DNA of 64,000 bases, from positions 60,411 to 124,410 of the forward strand of contig BRYA01000194.1 of the NCBI GenBank assembly GCA_030267965.1, read 5' to 3'. The position numbers and the translations under genes are program-made. Each line of letters starts with the position of its first letter. Position 1 is the stretch's first letter. This DNA is from Triparma columacea (lineage: Eukaryota; Sar; Bolidophyceae; Parmales; Triparmaceae). Shown here one piece after another: positions 33,502 to 43,357 of the stretch. The notes beneath the pieces are model-generated. The model worked only from the letters and a program-made list of their open reading frames with translations. It ran no database searches and had not been told where the DNA came from.

Positions 33502-35947
33502 ATGTCAGCTCAAAGGAAGGGCCGTTTCTCGGTCTCATCCGAACTATCTCAACAAGACGCTGACAATAACGATTGCACAACGCCTCAGAAGGATATATTC
33601 TCCACACAAAACGTTCCAACTTTACCAAGGGTCCCTTCTACTTCTAATGCTTCAATATCTTCGTCATTCAACACCACCACATCAAACACTACTGACATAT
33701 CATCTACAAACACCAACCGAACACCCAAATCACACCACAGCTCCATCCCAAACACAGCCCAACCAGGGGTAGTTGAGGGGGGTAAAATTGTTACAGCTCC
33801 CCCTCCGGGTCCGCTCAAGAGGCAGCACTCGGTTGCCTCGTCGACATCTTCATCGAGCTTGAATACGATTATATTGGAGGGAGGGATTGCGACTGGGGGT
33901 AGCATTACCACTGGCAACAACAACACCAGCAGGTGAGATGAGATATTTCTCAACCTCTTGTGCCGGAGTGGGGAGGACACGGTATGGGGGGGTGTTGGCG
34001 GCAATATCTCGGCTCACACTCTCCATCCCCCCCCCCCCCCTCTCTCCCGCAGCTCCGGAAATACCACACCTCCTACCAGCAACATTCCCACGCCTCCTAC
34101 TGGCAGTCTTTACCCTGCCCCCAGGATAATGGGTGGCAGTGTCAACGACGGCGCGGCATCCTCTGACTCCGCCGCCGCCGATGACGGTTCAGTGGCGTCC
34201 TCTGATCCTCCCCCCCCTGCGCCGCCCTCAACACAGCAGGACAGGGGAACAGACAAGCAAAAGAACAACAAGAAGGGCAGATTTAGCGTCGTCGCACAGG
34301 GCGAAGAGAGGAAGGTGAGCACGAGTGGGCGAGAACGAGTGGGCGAGAAGCGAATGCCAACCGTAGCCCGTAGCTGTCGCAAGGAGGAGGAGGAGTGCGA
34401 TAATTAATGCGCTGCTACACAAACCTCCTTGCACCAATCTAAGATCCACTCCCCCCCCCCCCCCCCTTAAGGAATCCGGCCTCAACGTATCGACCTCGTC
34501 CGCGGACATGGCCACGGCGGCTTCCGCTCCTCCCACACCGACCCCTTCACCCCAACAGCCCCAAGTCACCCCGGCCATGACCTCCTCCTCCTCCGCCGCG
34601 GCGTCGACGGGGGACATCCATAACCTCGGGAAGATAAACTACTTCCTTACCCAGGCCCTGGCGGAGGCGTCAGACTTATCGAGTATAATAAAGAAGCTTC
34701 AGATGGACTGCAAGTTCCTCCGCGACAAGAACAAGGAGCTCGAGCGGCGCGTCGTCGACGAGGAAGGGAGGAGGAAGAAGGCGGAGGAGAGGGAGGGGAA
34801 GGTTAAAGGGAAGTACGAGAGGATGAAGGAGAAGGTAGAGGCGTACCAGAGACAAATACAACAGGGACAGGGACAGGTACAACAGGGACAGGGACAGGGA
34901 CAGGTACAGCAGGGACAGGGTCAGGTACAACAGGGACAGGGTCAGGTCCAGCAGGGACAGGGTCAGGTCCAGCAGCAGCAGGCCCAGCAGGTCCAACAGC
35001 AGCAGGTTCAACAACAACAACAGCAGCCCGTCCAACCCGGTCACAACAAGAACTCAAGTGACCCCCTTCAACTACATTGGCCCCCCCTGCAGCCGCAGCA
35101 ACAGCAGCAGCAACAGCAGCAACAGCAAAACATCGTCGCTCCCCCAAACAGCTCCAACCCCTCAGTCATGGTCGCGGCGACTGTCGTCGGACAAGCCCCG
35201 CCGCCTCAGAGCCCTCGGATAGGACAGCAGGGACACGTGAGGACCATCAGCAGCCCGCAACCAACAGGCAAAGTAGTTGGCAATAGCAACGGTCAGGTGA
35301 ACGGTCAGGTGAACGGGCAGGTGAACGGGCAGGTGAACGGGCAGGTGAACGGGCAGGTGAACGGGCAGGTACAACAACAGGCACAGCAGCAGCAACCACC
35401 ATCTACACCACCGCCTGCACAACAGCAACAGCAACCGCAAGCCCAAGCGCAAGCCCAAGCGCAAGCCCAAGCACAACCACAAGCACAACCACTACAAGCA
35501 CAAACACTACAAGCACAACCACAACAGCCACAACAAACACAACAACCACAACAACCGCAAGCACAACCGCAATCACAACCGCAAGCACAAACGCAAGCAC
35601 AAGCGCAAGCACAAGAAGAAGAACAAAAACAAGAAGAAGAACAAAAACAACCAACAAACACACCCGACCTTTCAAGCTCCTCGGAGTTAAACCTCGGCGT
35701 ACAACCCAAGGGCCTGCACAACATGTCAACCCACCCTGGTGGTCCTAACGGGTCCAAGGGTGTGCCGAATGTTTCAGGGGGAAGGAACGAGAAGATGTTC
35801 ACAAGCAACGACTTTGACCCACTGAAGAAAACTGTAGTTTGCGACGGTGATGGTATTGGGGGGAGGAGGGAGGGGGGGAGGGTTGAGGACCCGTTTGATG
35901 AACTTGTTAGTAGACAAGAGAGGAAGGAAAGCAAGATTGATAGATGA
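33502..35947 (+). CDS. Gln-rich low-complexity protein with two KGRFSV motifs and a coiled coil
   Basis: Exons 33502-33932, 34053-34314 and 34472-35947 join in phase and give 722 aa. No enzyme domain is recognised. The protein starts MSAQRKGRFSVSSELSQQ, and a second copy of the same short motif, KKGRFSVVAQ, lies at about residue 220. [R/K]-F-x-[V/I] is the docking motif read by SPAK/OSR1-type kinases and is found in WNK-pathway proteins, so kinase docking is possible. A helical segment near 270-350 (NYFLTQALAEASDLSSIIKK ... ELERRVVDEEGRRKKAEE) is predicted coiled coil. It is followed by Q/G repeats (QQGQGQV), seven tandem NGQV units and long Q/A/P runs. Conserved-looking sequence resumes at the C-terminus. 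It could be a scaffold or regulatory protein; that is inference. Confidence 0.72.
35288..35371 (+). repeat. 12-bp coding tandem repeat (seven NGQV units)
   Basis: Seven head-to-tail copies of AACGGGCAGGTG (two with GGT instead of GGG) lie within exon 3 of the Q-rich protein. They form an in-frame minisatellite that could vary in number between strains. Confidence 0.9.
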
Positions 35948-36053
35948 CGCTGATGTAATAAAACCTTTTGAAATAAAACAAAGGGGGGAAATACGAACGT
36001 TAGTTAGCGGCGTTCTTGTTTTCCACCCCCCCCCCCCACCTCTTCCCTCCACG

Positions 36054-36392
36054 TCACTTAGTCCCCTCCTCCACCTTGTCCTTCTTCTTCTTAGCAGCCT
36101 TGTTCCACTCCTTCATCTCCTTCTTCGTGAAGCCTTTGTCACCACCACCTGGGAAACCTGAACCGTCTGCGTAGTTCCAAGCCACCACCTTTGGGACGAG
36201 GGAGAGAGGGGAAATCGCGGTGGGGAGGGAGGGGGGTAAGACGAGTGAAGAGGAAGGGAGGGGTGGGTTTTTTTGGGGAATGATTAATTAATGGGGGGGA
36301 GAGGAGAGACAATTATTACTCACAACACCGGCGGCAAACACCCAACTGGCGATCCTCCCGGATTGACTTAGGCCGGAGCTCAAGAAGTTCAT
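36054..36392 (-). CDS. Small single-pass membrane protein (67 aa)
   Basis: Exon 1 (36392-36324) encodes MNFLSSGLSQSGRIASWVFA plus AGV. The donor is gtgagt, and exon 2 (36188-36054) begins GTG GTG GCT TGG after a CAAAG acceptor. The join is phase 0 and gives 67 aa. The splice unites ASWVFAAGV with VVAWNY into one membrane-spanning helix, followed by a Gly-rich turn (GSGFPGGGD) and a charged tail (FTKKEMKEWNKAAKKKKDKV). The architecture resembles small mitochondrial or ER membrane subunits, but I recognise no family. A Met-starting frame in another phase (MDEKKALQKG) overlaps and is less likely because it stops within the intron. The gene is convergent with the Q-rich gene and divergent from the CRT-like transporter, about 300 bp away. 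Confidence 0.6.
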
Positions 36393-36691
36393 CTATAAAG
36401 AGACCTTTTTGGAGTGCCTTTTTCTCATCCATTTTTTGAGGGAAGAGTTTTGGAGGATAAGTTGGATTTGGAGACATTTGTAGACGTAACACTCGCTGTG
36501 GATAGCTTCAAATTACCTCCAAATCATCTCCAAAGCAATTCATAACAGATTACTTGCCTTAACCCCAATTATTCTCAACACCCTCCCTTCGTCCCACAAA
36601 ACACACTCAATCATTACACCAACGTTACAAAACATACTACAACAACAACACACCTACCTCACTATCTACCACCTTATCCCCCCCCCATCGA

Positions 36692-38206
36692 ATGCCCCCC
36701 GCTGCCCCAAACTACGGTTCAATTGGTAGTGACATGTCATCCGCACCTCTCCTCAGTACCTTCCCCCCTGCTCACCATTCCGACAACGACGATACCTCAG
36801 ACGACGACGACGACGACGACGACCACCTTCTCCCCAAGACAACCCTCGGCAGAACATGCTTACGTTTTGGTCTAACTTTCATCCGTGGTGTAAAGTCAAC
36901 ATTTGGTGGTGGCGCTCGTCACACGTCCGACCCAAGTCTATCCCAGTTATTCCACCTCCCCCCCCTAACACTAATGCCCGTAATGACGACCTCCCTCCTC
37001 CTCGTGATCTCCCTCTCCGTCCGTTTAGTCTCAACTAAAATCCTCGCTGACGCTACCCCCGTCCCCCACTCCTACGCTTCCTTTTTACTAGTCTCAACGC
37101 TCGACCTTATCCTCCCCCTCGTATACCCTTTCCTAAAGTCCACCTCCTCCAAGCTCAGCACCCTCTGTAGTACCTGCACATCATCAAAGAGAGTGAAGAT
37201 CAGTAAACTCCCCCCCTCCCGTCCCGCGAACTTCACGCCCCCTTCCCAAATGTCTAAAACGACATTATCCCTAACCTCGCTTCTAGATACCCTAGCCTCC
37301 CTCACGCAATTCGCAATGCTACCAAACGTACCTGGTGTGCTATCGGTGTTTCTATTAGAGTCTACAACAATATTCTCATCCATCCTTGAAGGTTGTCGTT
37401 CCTACACACGTACACATCTAATTGGTATCACGGTACTTACCCTAGGTATTACCTCGGGTCTTACACCGAGCGTTTACAACCTTGGTCATGGGTACTACGC
37501 GCCTGAACAACTGGCGGTTATTTTATACGCAACGAGTACGGTTTTAACGGCTACGAGTACACTTGTTAAGGAAAGGGCACTTAGGAAACTTGATACACCA
37601 CCTGACCCACTAACACTTGAAAGGGGGTACAGGATATCTAGGGTTGTTTGGTTGCTAGTGCTGCTACCGGTGTCCAAGTATTTAACAAACTTACCTGACA
37701 TTATGTTAAACGAAGGTATACAACCACTATACCCAGACCCGTTAACAGGTGTAATCGATTCCCTTAAGTGTAGTATAGGTGTCCCCGTGTCTGGGATGGG
37801 GTGTGATATATTAGGAGGCTTCATATTCATAACCACACTCTCTAATTTAGCATGCTCGTATACACTAACCTGGTTTATAACCAAAGTCTGCAACCTTGAC
37901 GTACGGGATTTACCAGAGAGTAGTTTCAGGGGTGGTGAAGCCGCTGTGTTTGTCCCTGTTTTACTAACGAGATTAACGATAGCGTCGAGCGTGGTTGGGT
38001 TTGTTAGTTTGAGCACGTATGATCTTGCGTTGGGACATGAGAATAGTAGAGGGGAACACGCGGCGCATATGGGTTGTGTGGTGGCGGGGGTGGTGGGGAA
38101 GGAAATATTTGAAGCCAGGGCGGGAGGGAGGGGACAGGTTTGGATTAAGGAAATCGATGTGGGGGAAGAGGAAGAGGAAGAGGAAGAGGAGGAGGAGAGG
38201 GTGTGA
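36692..38206 (+). CDS. CRT-like (drug/metabolite superfamily) transporter
   Basis: A single exon of 504 aa. A hydrophilic N-terminus with an acidic Asp run (about residues 30-45) precedes about ten membrane segments, the first at about 93 (LTLMPVMTTSLLLVISLSVR). The repeats look like the drug/metabolite transporter fold. LLDTLASLTQFAMLPNVPGV followed by SVFLLESTTIFSSILE, and AVILYATSTVLTATSTLVKE, fit the chloroquine-resistance-transporter-like (CRT/CLT) branch. That branch includes plastid CLT proteins moving thiols/glutathione and vacuolar CRT. A long loop (about 325-365) carries four cysteines or nearby (LKCSIGV, GMGCD), as seen in the CRT loop. The C-terminus ends in a Glu run. Substrate and membrane are unknown; no plastid-type N-terminal targeting signal is obvious. 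Confidence 0.65.
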   Translation: MPPAAPNYGSIGSDMSSAPLLSTFPPAHHSDNDDTSDDDDDDDDHLLPKTTLGRTCLRFGLTFIRGVKSTFGGGARHTSDPSLSQLFHLPPLTLMPVMTTSLLLVISLSVRLVSTKILADATPVPHSYASFLLVSTLDLILPLVYPFLKSTSSKLSTLCSTCTSSKRVKISKLPPSRPANFTPPSQMSKTTLSLTSLLDTLASLTQFAMLPNVPGVLSVFLLESTTIFSSILEGCRSYTRTHLIGITVLTLGITSGLTPSVYNLGHGYYAPEQLAVILYATSTVLTATSTLVKERALRKLDTPPDPLTLERGYRISRVVWLLVLLPVSKYLTNLPDIMLNEGIQPLYPDPLTGVIDSLKCSIGVPVSGMGCDILGGFIFITTLSNLACSYTLTWFITKVCNLDVRDLPESSFRGGEAAVFVPVLLTRLTIASSVVGFVSLSTYDLALGHENSRGEHAAHMGCVVAGVVGKEIFEARAGGRGQVWIKEIDVGEEEEEEEEEEERV

Positions 38207-38539
38207 TGGTTGGGTAGATTTGGAGGGTATAATTTTGAGGGGGTTTGTTGCTTTTTGAACTGCTGGGTTTTGGGTTATTTCTCAAGTCCGAGTCCTCAAG
38301 TCCGAGTCAAGAGAAAGAGAGAGGGAAGAGTCCAAATAAGTCCAAAATCTGGAACTCACTTCAACCCAAGGTCCGTCTTCTCCTGGAACGTAGTCGGGAC
38401 ATTACCTGAGTGAGTGGGTGGACCTCCAGTTTGAGAGGCGACATTAGGATTGCAACGTATGGGAAATCCAAAACGAGTCCAAAATGAGTTAAAAAGGGAT
38501 TTTTTCAGGGCAATCAATTGCCCCAAATAAAAAGTTTCT
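38207..38539. other. Intergenic stretch
   Basis: This 333-bp stretch holds no supported gene. It contains two copies of a short string (AAGTCCGAGTC at about 38284-38307). It should include the 3' UTR of the transporter and the promoter of the following small gene. Confidence 0.55.
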
Positions 38540-39418
38540 ATGACCGAAGTAAAGATTGAAAGTATTGACGGCTCTACATCATGGTTAGATGGTGTACCAT
38601 TATATATTGGTAGTAGTGCTACAAACAACGCTAATCGTACGCTACTCTTGGAGGTAAGAAGATATGGAGGGGTATTTGGGGGGGGCAGCGGGGGGAGGAT
38701 ATTTATATGGGGGTATTTGGGGTAGAAATGGGTGTATATGGGGTATATATTGGGGTATGTATGAGGTGTATATGGATATTACGTACACATATCTCCATAA
38801 ACACACATACACGACATATAACCCACATCACACTCCCATTTCCCCCCGCTGCCTTTCAACATACCCCAATAATTCACTAAATTCACTAAATACGCACACT
38901 AACCACAAACACACCCCCATACACCACTCTTTACCCCAAACACCCCCCAAACACACCCCATCACACAGCTTGATAAGACATCCAAGGCAGCATTTGACCT
39001 CAAATTCTCAACAGCTGGAGCTATTGGAAGATTCTCTGCATCACCGTCACTAACATCCATCGATCTCCGTGGACAGCCCCACACCATCAACATAATGAAT
39101 AGCGGAACATTCGCAGCTATAAAAGTAAATAGCAAAGAGAATAAAGTTGAACTACAATGGATGACTGACCAATACGGAACACTCAAAGCAACAAACGAGA
39201 AGAAAAGAGGAAGAGACGATGAATGGGATGTTAGTGATGACGAGGATGAGGGTAAGGGTAAGAGCCCCAAGAAGAAGAAGAAGGAGAAGAAGAAGGAGAA
39301 AAAGAACACACCAATGAAGAAGGAGAAGAAGGAAAAGAAGAACACACCGGCAAAGAAGGGAAAAATTACGAAGGGGAAAGCTAAAAAGGTGGAAGAGGAT
39401 GAGGAGGAGTGGGAGTAG
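38540..39418 (+). CDS. Unknown protein with basic Lys-rich C-terminal tail
   Basis: Exons 38540-38653 and 38969-39418 join in phase 0 (intron 315 bp) and give 187 aa. The first 110 residues look globular (KIESIDGSTSWLDGVPLYIG, then AAFDLKFSTAGAIGRF and SIDLRGQPHTINIMNSGTFA) with alternating beta-like hydrophobics. The last 70 residues are Lys/Glu-rich (blocks such as KKEKKEKKNTPAKKG), typical of nuclear or nucleolar proteins. I do not recognise the family. It might be a small nuclear factor; that is a guess from composition. The intron is T/G- and A/C-rich with ACAC runs before the acceptor. It lies just upstream of the LRR gene pair at 40-43 kb and is transcribed toward it. Confidence 0.6.
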
Positions 39419-39605
39419 GAGTGGGAGTAGGAGCAAGAGGAGGAACAAGAGTTGGAGCAAGAAATGAGCGAGAGTAGGAGCAAGACTAAGAACAAGACTA
39501 AGAACAAGACTAGCGCAATGCGCAACTGTTTGGTATGAGAAGCAATTTTCTTTACGCTCAAAATTCATGTTGTTTTGTCTGAGTGAGCAGACTGAGACCA
39601 ATCTG

Positions 39606-40084
39606 TTTTGGCAAAAGAAAATCTTATCGAAATATAGGTAAGGCGGGACAACAATGACAATAATAACCCTTCTTAAGGCTTTCGCAAGTTGTTATCTGTC
39701 ATATTGTTGATTTGTATCTCCTGTTCACGTCCAAATTCAAGTTATTTCCCCTCTTCGATCGCGGTAGACTGACTGAGTTTCATTGGGTTTGGATTATTCG
39801 TCTCATAGACTAGATAATACTACTTTCGGTCGTATTTCTGATGTAATTAGTACCATATGGGGTTGCTATGGGGTAGATAACCTCCATTGACGCAACAATG
39901 ACACATCCTTGAGTCCCTCTCCCTTGTTCTTTGTCAATCACACCACACTAACCCTCCTGATTCCCGTCAATAATGTAGGAATTCGTTGAGGGTTTATACT
40001 GTTAACGACAAGACGGTATAATAAATCCAGGGTTAGGGTTAGGTTACCGAAAAGACAATATAAAATATCCTCTCCATCCCTACA
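39606..40084 (+). repeat. Upstream duplicated block, copy A (promoter side of LRR gene 3)
   Basis: About 380 bp from TTTTGGCAAAAGAAAATC to GTAGGAATTCG (39606-39986) recurs with high identity at 41590-41981, about 1.99 kb further on. A shorter shared piece, TTACCGAAAAGAC then ATCCTCTC, carries the similarity down to both start codons. Near the ATG lie GGTTAGGGTTAGG (40031-40043, telobox-like) and TATAAAA (40059-40065). The block therefore looks like a duplicated LRR-gene promoter. From 39419 to 39605 nothing else is recognised. Confidence 0.85.
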
Positions 40085-41500
40085 ATGAGTGAATTAGACT
40101 ATGCTTATGGTGATGAGTATAGTGATGACTATAGTGATGACGATGGTGATGAGTATGGTGATGGCTATAGTGATGACTATGGTGGTGACTATGACGTCCC
40201 AAATGGGTACTATCCCCTTCACAAAACAGCAGTATACTCCGGAACAGAGATCTTCATGGGCAACGATGAACTCACAGAAGTGACTTTTGCACAAGGAGTG
40301 ACGGCAATTGGCCGTGCCGCCTTCTCTGAATGCTCCTCCCTCACGGCCATCACCATCCCAGACGGAGTGACAACGATTGGTGTTTCCGCCTTCATGGATT
40401 GCTCCTCCCTCACGGCCATCACCATCCCAGACGGAGTGACGACGATTGGCAACTGGGCCTTCTCTGGATGCTCTTCCCTCACGGCCATCACCATCCCTGA
40501 CTCAGTGACGATGATTGGTGAATATGCCTTCAGGGAATGCTCCTCCCTCACAGCCATCACAATCCCGGACGGAGTACCAACGATTGGCAAACGCGCCTTC
40601 TCTGATTGCTCCTCCCTCACGGCCATCACCATCCCGGACAGAGTGACAACGATTGGTGATTCCGCCTTCTACAAATGCTCCTCCCTCACGGCCATCACCA
40701 TCCCGGACGGAGTGACGACGATTGGCAACTGGGCCTTCCACGAATGCTCCTCCTTCACGGCCATCACCATCCCGGACGGAGTGACAACGATTGGCGAACG
40801 CACCTTCTGTGGATGTTCCTCCCTCACGGCCATCACAATCCCGGACGGAGTGACAACGATTGGCGAATACGCCTTCTACGGATGCTCCTCCCTCACGGCC
40901 ATCACCATCCGGGACGGAGTGAGGATGATTGGCGAACACGCCTTCTCCGGATGCTCCTCCCTCACGGCCATCACCATCCTAGACGGAGTGGTGACAATTG
41001 GTGAGGGCGCCTTCTTCCAATGCTCTTCCCTCACGGCCATTACCATCCCAGACGGAGTGACTACGATTGGCGAACTCGCCTTCTACGGATGCTCCTCTCT
41101 CACGGCCATCACCATCCCGGACTCAGTGTCGACGATTCACCGTCGAGCCTTCAGAGATTGCTCCGCCCTAACGAAACTCAGTCTATCTCCCGCTGTCTCC
41201 ATCGGTGAAGACTGCTTCTTAGACTGCACCGCCTTGATCGCTGCCGCGGCCGATCAAAATATGCCGACTGTCCAGGACCTCCTCCATTACAGGTGGCACC
41301 GCAATGTCGCCGTGATAGAACGCGCCAACGCTCTCCTGTGCCTCAAGGGAACCTGGGATCACAAGGAGAATCAACCCAGGAGATCGGCTAGGCTGAAGAG
41401 GAAGCGAGTAGCGGACGGAGTTGAAGGCAGGCTAGGGGCAAGTGAGGCACGTGAGAAGATGCCGAAAGTTTTGTGGAGAGTAATTCTGGAGTTTCTGTAA
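40085..41500 (+). CDS. BspA-type leucine-rich-repeat protein, plus-strand copy 1
   Basis: A single exon of 471 aa. The N-terminus is acidic and Tyr/Asp/Gly-rich (YGDEYSDDYSDDDGDEYG), unlike the other members. The shared opening ELTEVTFAQGVTAIG then starts about 13 LRR_5 repeats of 23 aa, consensus CSSLTAITIPDGVTTIG. .AF. The conserved cap follows (SIGEDCFLDCTALIAAAADQ, LLHYRWHRNVAVIERANALL), with a basic patch (RRSARLKRKRV) and the MPKVLWRVILEFL end. The patch could be a nuclear localisation signal. Function is unknown beyond likely protein-protein interaction. It is duplicated, together with its upstream region, as the next gene. Confidence 0.85.
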   Translation: MSELDYAYGDEYSDDYSDDDGDEYGDGYSDDYGGDYDVPNGYYPLHKTAVYSGTEIFMGNDELTEVTFAQGVTAIGRAAFSECSSLTAITIPDGVTTIGVSAFMDCSSLTAITIPDGVTTIGNWAFSGCSSLTAITIPDSVTMIGEYAFRECSSLTAITIPDGVPTIGKRAFSDCSSLTAITIPDRVTTIGDSAFYKCSSLTAITIPDGVTTIGNWAFHECSSFTAITIPDGVTTIGERTFCGCSSLTAITIPDGVTTIGEYAFYGCSSLTAITIRDGVRMIGEHAFSGCSSLTAITILDGVVTIGEGAFFQCSSLTAITIPDGVTTIGELAFYGCSSLTAITIPDSVSTIHRRAFRDCSALTKLSLSPAVSIGEDCFLDCTALIAAAADQNMPTVQDLLHYRWHRNVAVIERANALLCLKGTWDHKENQPRRSARLKRKRVADGVEGRLGASEAREKMPKVLWRVILEFL

Positions 41501-41589
41501 CTAGTCGTTGTTGGTTTAATCAATCGTTCATCTTCATTGTTTTATCTGATCTATGATATTTATTTGAGATCTGAGACTCTGAGACCCTC

Positions 41590-42076
41590 TTTTGGCAAAA
41601 GAAAATCTTATCGAAATATAGGTAAGGCGGGACAACAATGACAATAATAACCCTTGTTAAGGCTTTCACAAGTTGTTATTTGTCCTATTGTTGATTTTTA
41701 TCTCCTATTCACGTCCAAATTCAAGTTATTTCCCCTCTTCAATCGAGGTCGACTGACTGAGGATTCATTCGGTTTGGATTATTCGTCTCATAGACAAGAT
41801 AATACTACTTTCGGCCATATTTCCGATACTGTTAGTACCATATTGGGGTTTATATGGGGCAGAAAACCGCCATTGATGCCGCAATGATGCATTCCTTGAG
41901 GATCTCACCATCCCTCTCCCTTGTTCTTACTTCATCACACCACACTAACCCTCCTGATCCTGTCAATAATGTAGGAATTCGCAGATAAACAGTATCAAAT
42001 AGTTTGGGCTTTCAACTGTTACCGAAAAGACGCGTGAAAAGATCCTCTCAATCCTGGGACTCTCCCCTTCCCCAAA
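41590..42076 (+). repeat. Upstream duplicated block, copy B (promoter side of LRR gene 4)
   Basis: This is the second copy of the block described at 39606, lying between the two plus-strand LRR genes. Small indels and substitutions distinguish it (for example CTTGTTAAGG against CTTCTTAAGG). The tandem layout block-gene-block-gene shows that the whole transcription unit was duplicated. The 89 bases from 41501 to 41589 are unique. Confidence 0.85.
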
Positions 42077-43185
42077 ATGCCCCAATCAGCAGTATACTAT
42101 GGCACAGACGAGACAGGGAGGTTCAGAGACAATAGTGAACTCACAGAAGTGACTTTTGCACAAGGAGTGACGTCGATTGCCGATGAAACCTTCTACGGAT
42201 GCTCCTCCCTCGCAGCCATCACAATCCCTGACTCAGTGACGACAATTGGCGAACGCGCCTTCAGGGGATGCTCCTCCCTCACGGCCATCACCATCCCGGA
42301 CGGAGTGACGACTATTAGCCTGGACGCCTTCAGGGGATGCTCCTCCCTCGAGGCCATCACCATTCCGGACGGAGTGAGGATGATTGGCGGTGGCGCCTTC
42401 CAAGAATGCTCCTCCCTCGCAGCCATCACCATCCCAGACGGAGTGACGTCGATTGACAGCTGGGCCTTCTACGAATGCTCCTCCCTCACGGCCATCACCA
42501 TCCCGGATGCAGTGACGACGATTGGCCAGGGCGCCTTCAACAGATGCTCCTCCCTCACGGCCATCACCATCCCGGACGGAGTGACGACAATTGGCGTTCA
42601 AGCCTTCTACCTATGCTCCTCCCTCACGGACATCACCATCCCGGACGGAGTGACGACGATTGGCGAATGCGCCTTCTGTGGATGCTCCTCCCTCACGGCC
42701 ATCACCATCCCGGACTCAGTGACGGAGATTGGCGAAGACGCCTTCTGGGGATGCTCCTCCCTTACGAGACTCAGTTTATCTCCTGCCGTTTCCATCGGTG
42801 AAGACTGCTTCTTAGACTGCACCGCCTTGATCGCTGCCGCGGCCGATCAAAATATGCCGACTGTCCAGGACCTCCTCCATTACAGGTGGCACCGAAATAT
42901 CGCTGTGATCGAACGCGTCAACGCTCTTCTGTGCCTCAAGGGAACCTGGGATCACGTGGAGGATCCACCCAGGAGATCGGCTAGGCTGAAGCGGAAGAGA
43001 CTGGACGGAGTTGAAGGCCCCAGGGCAAAGGCCAAGAATGGGAGTGGGGGGGGGCAGGGAGGTGGGGGTGAAGGGGGAGGGGAAGGGGAAGGGGGAGGGG
43101 AAGGGGAAGGGGAAGGGGGGGAGGTGCGTCAGGGGGGGGGTGCGTCAGGGGGGGGGGAGGAGGGCGACGAGAGCACAATTGTTGG
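42077..43185 (+). CDS. BspA-type leucine-rich-repeat protein, plus-strand copy 2, 3' end lost in gap
   Basis: The frame starts MPQSAVYYGTDETGRFRDN, carries the family opening ELTEVTFAQGVTSI, about ten LRR_5 repeats, and the cap (SIGEDCFLDCTALIAAAADQ ... ERVNALLCLKGTWDH). After RRSARLKRKRLDGVEGP it leaves the family sequence. Instead of the usual WRVILEFL ending it enters a Gly/Glu-rich run encoded by GGGGAA-type repeats and runs open into the unknown bases at 43186. The true C-terminus is therefore not visible. The change could be a real extension, a truncated copy or an assembly join. At DNA level the cap is almost the same as in copy 1. Confidence 0.75.
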
Positions 43186-43357
43186 NNNNNNNNNNNNNNN
43201 NNNNNNNNNNNNNNNNNNNNNNNNNNNNNNNNNNNNNNNNNNNNNNNNNNNNNNNNNNNNNNNNNNNNNNNNNNNNNNNNNNNNNNNNNNNNNNNNNNNN
43301 NNNNNNNNNNNNNNNNNNNNNNNNNNNNNNNNNNNNNNNNNNNNNNNNNNNNNNNNN
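43186..43357. other. Assembly gap (172 unknown bases)
   Basis: A run of N. Both flanks are low-complexity: a G-rich run on the left and a C-rich stretch on the right. The convergent LRR gene (plus) and ELMO-domain gene (minus) both lose their 3' ends here. Confidence 1.

Noticed and set aside
35305..35934. Cys-rich antisense frame resembling a metallothionein-like protein
   Set aside because: It is the complement of the CAA/GCA (Gln/Ala) runs of the Q-rich protein, which spells Cys-Ala on the other strand.
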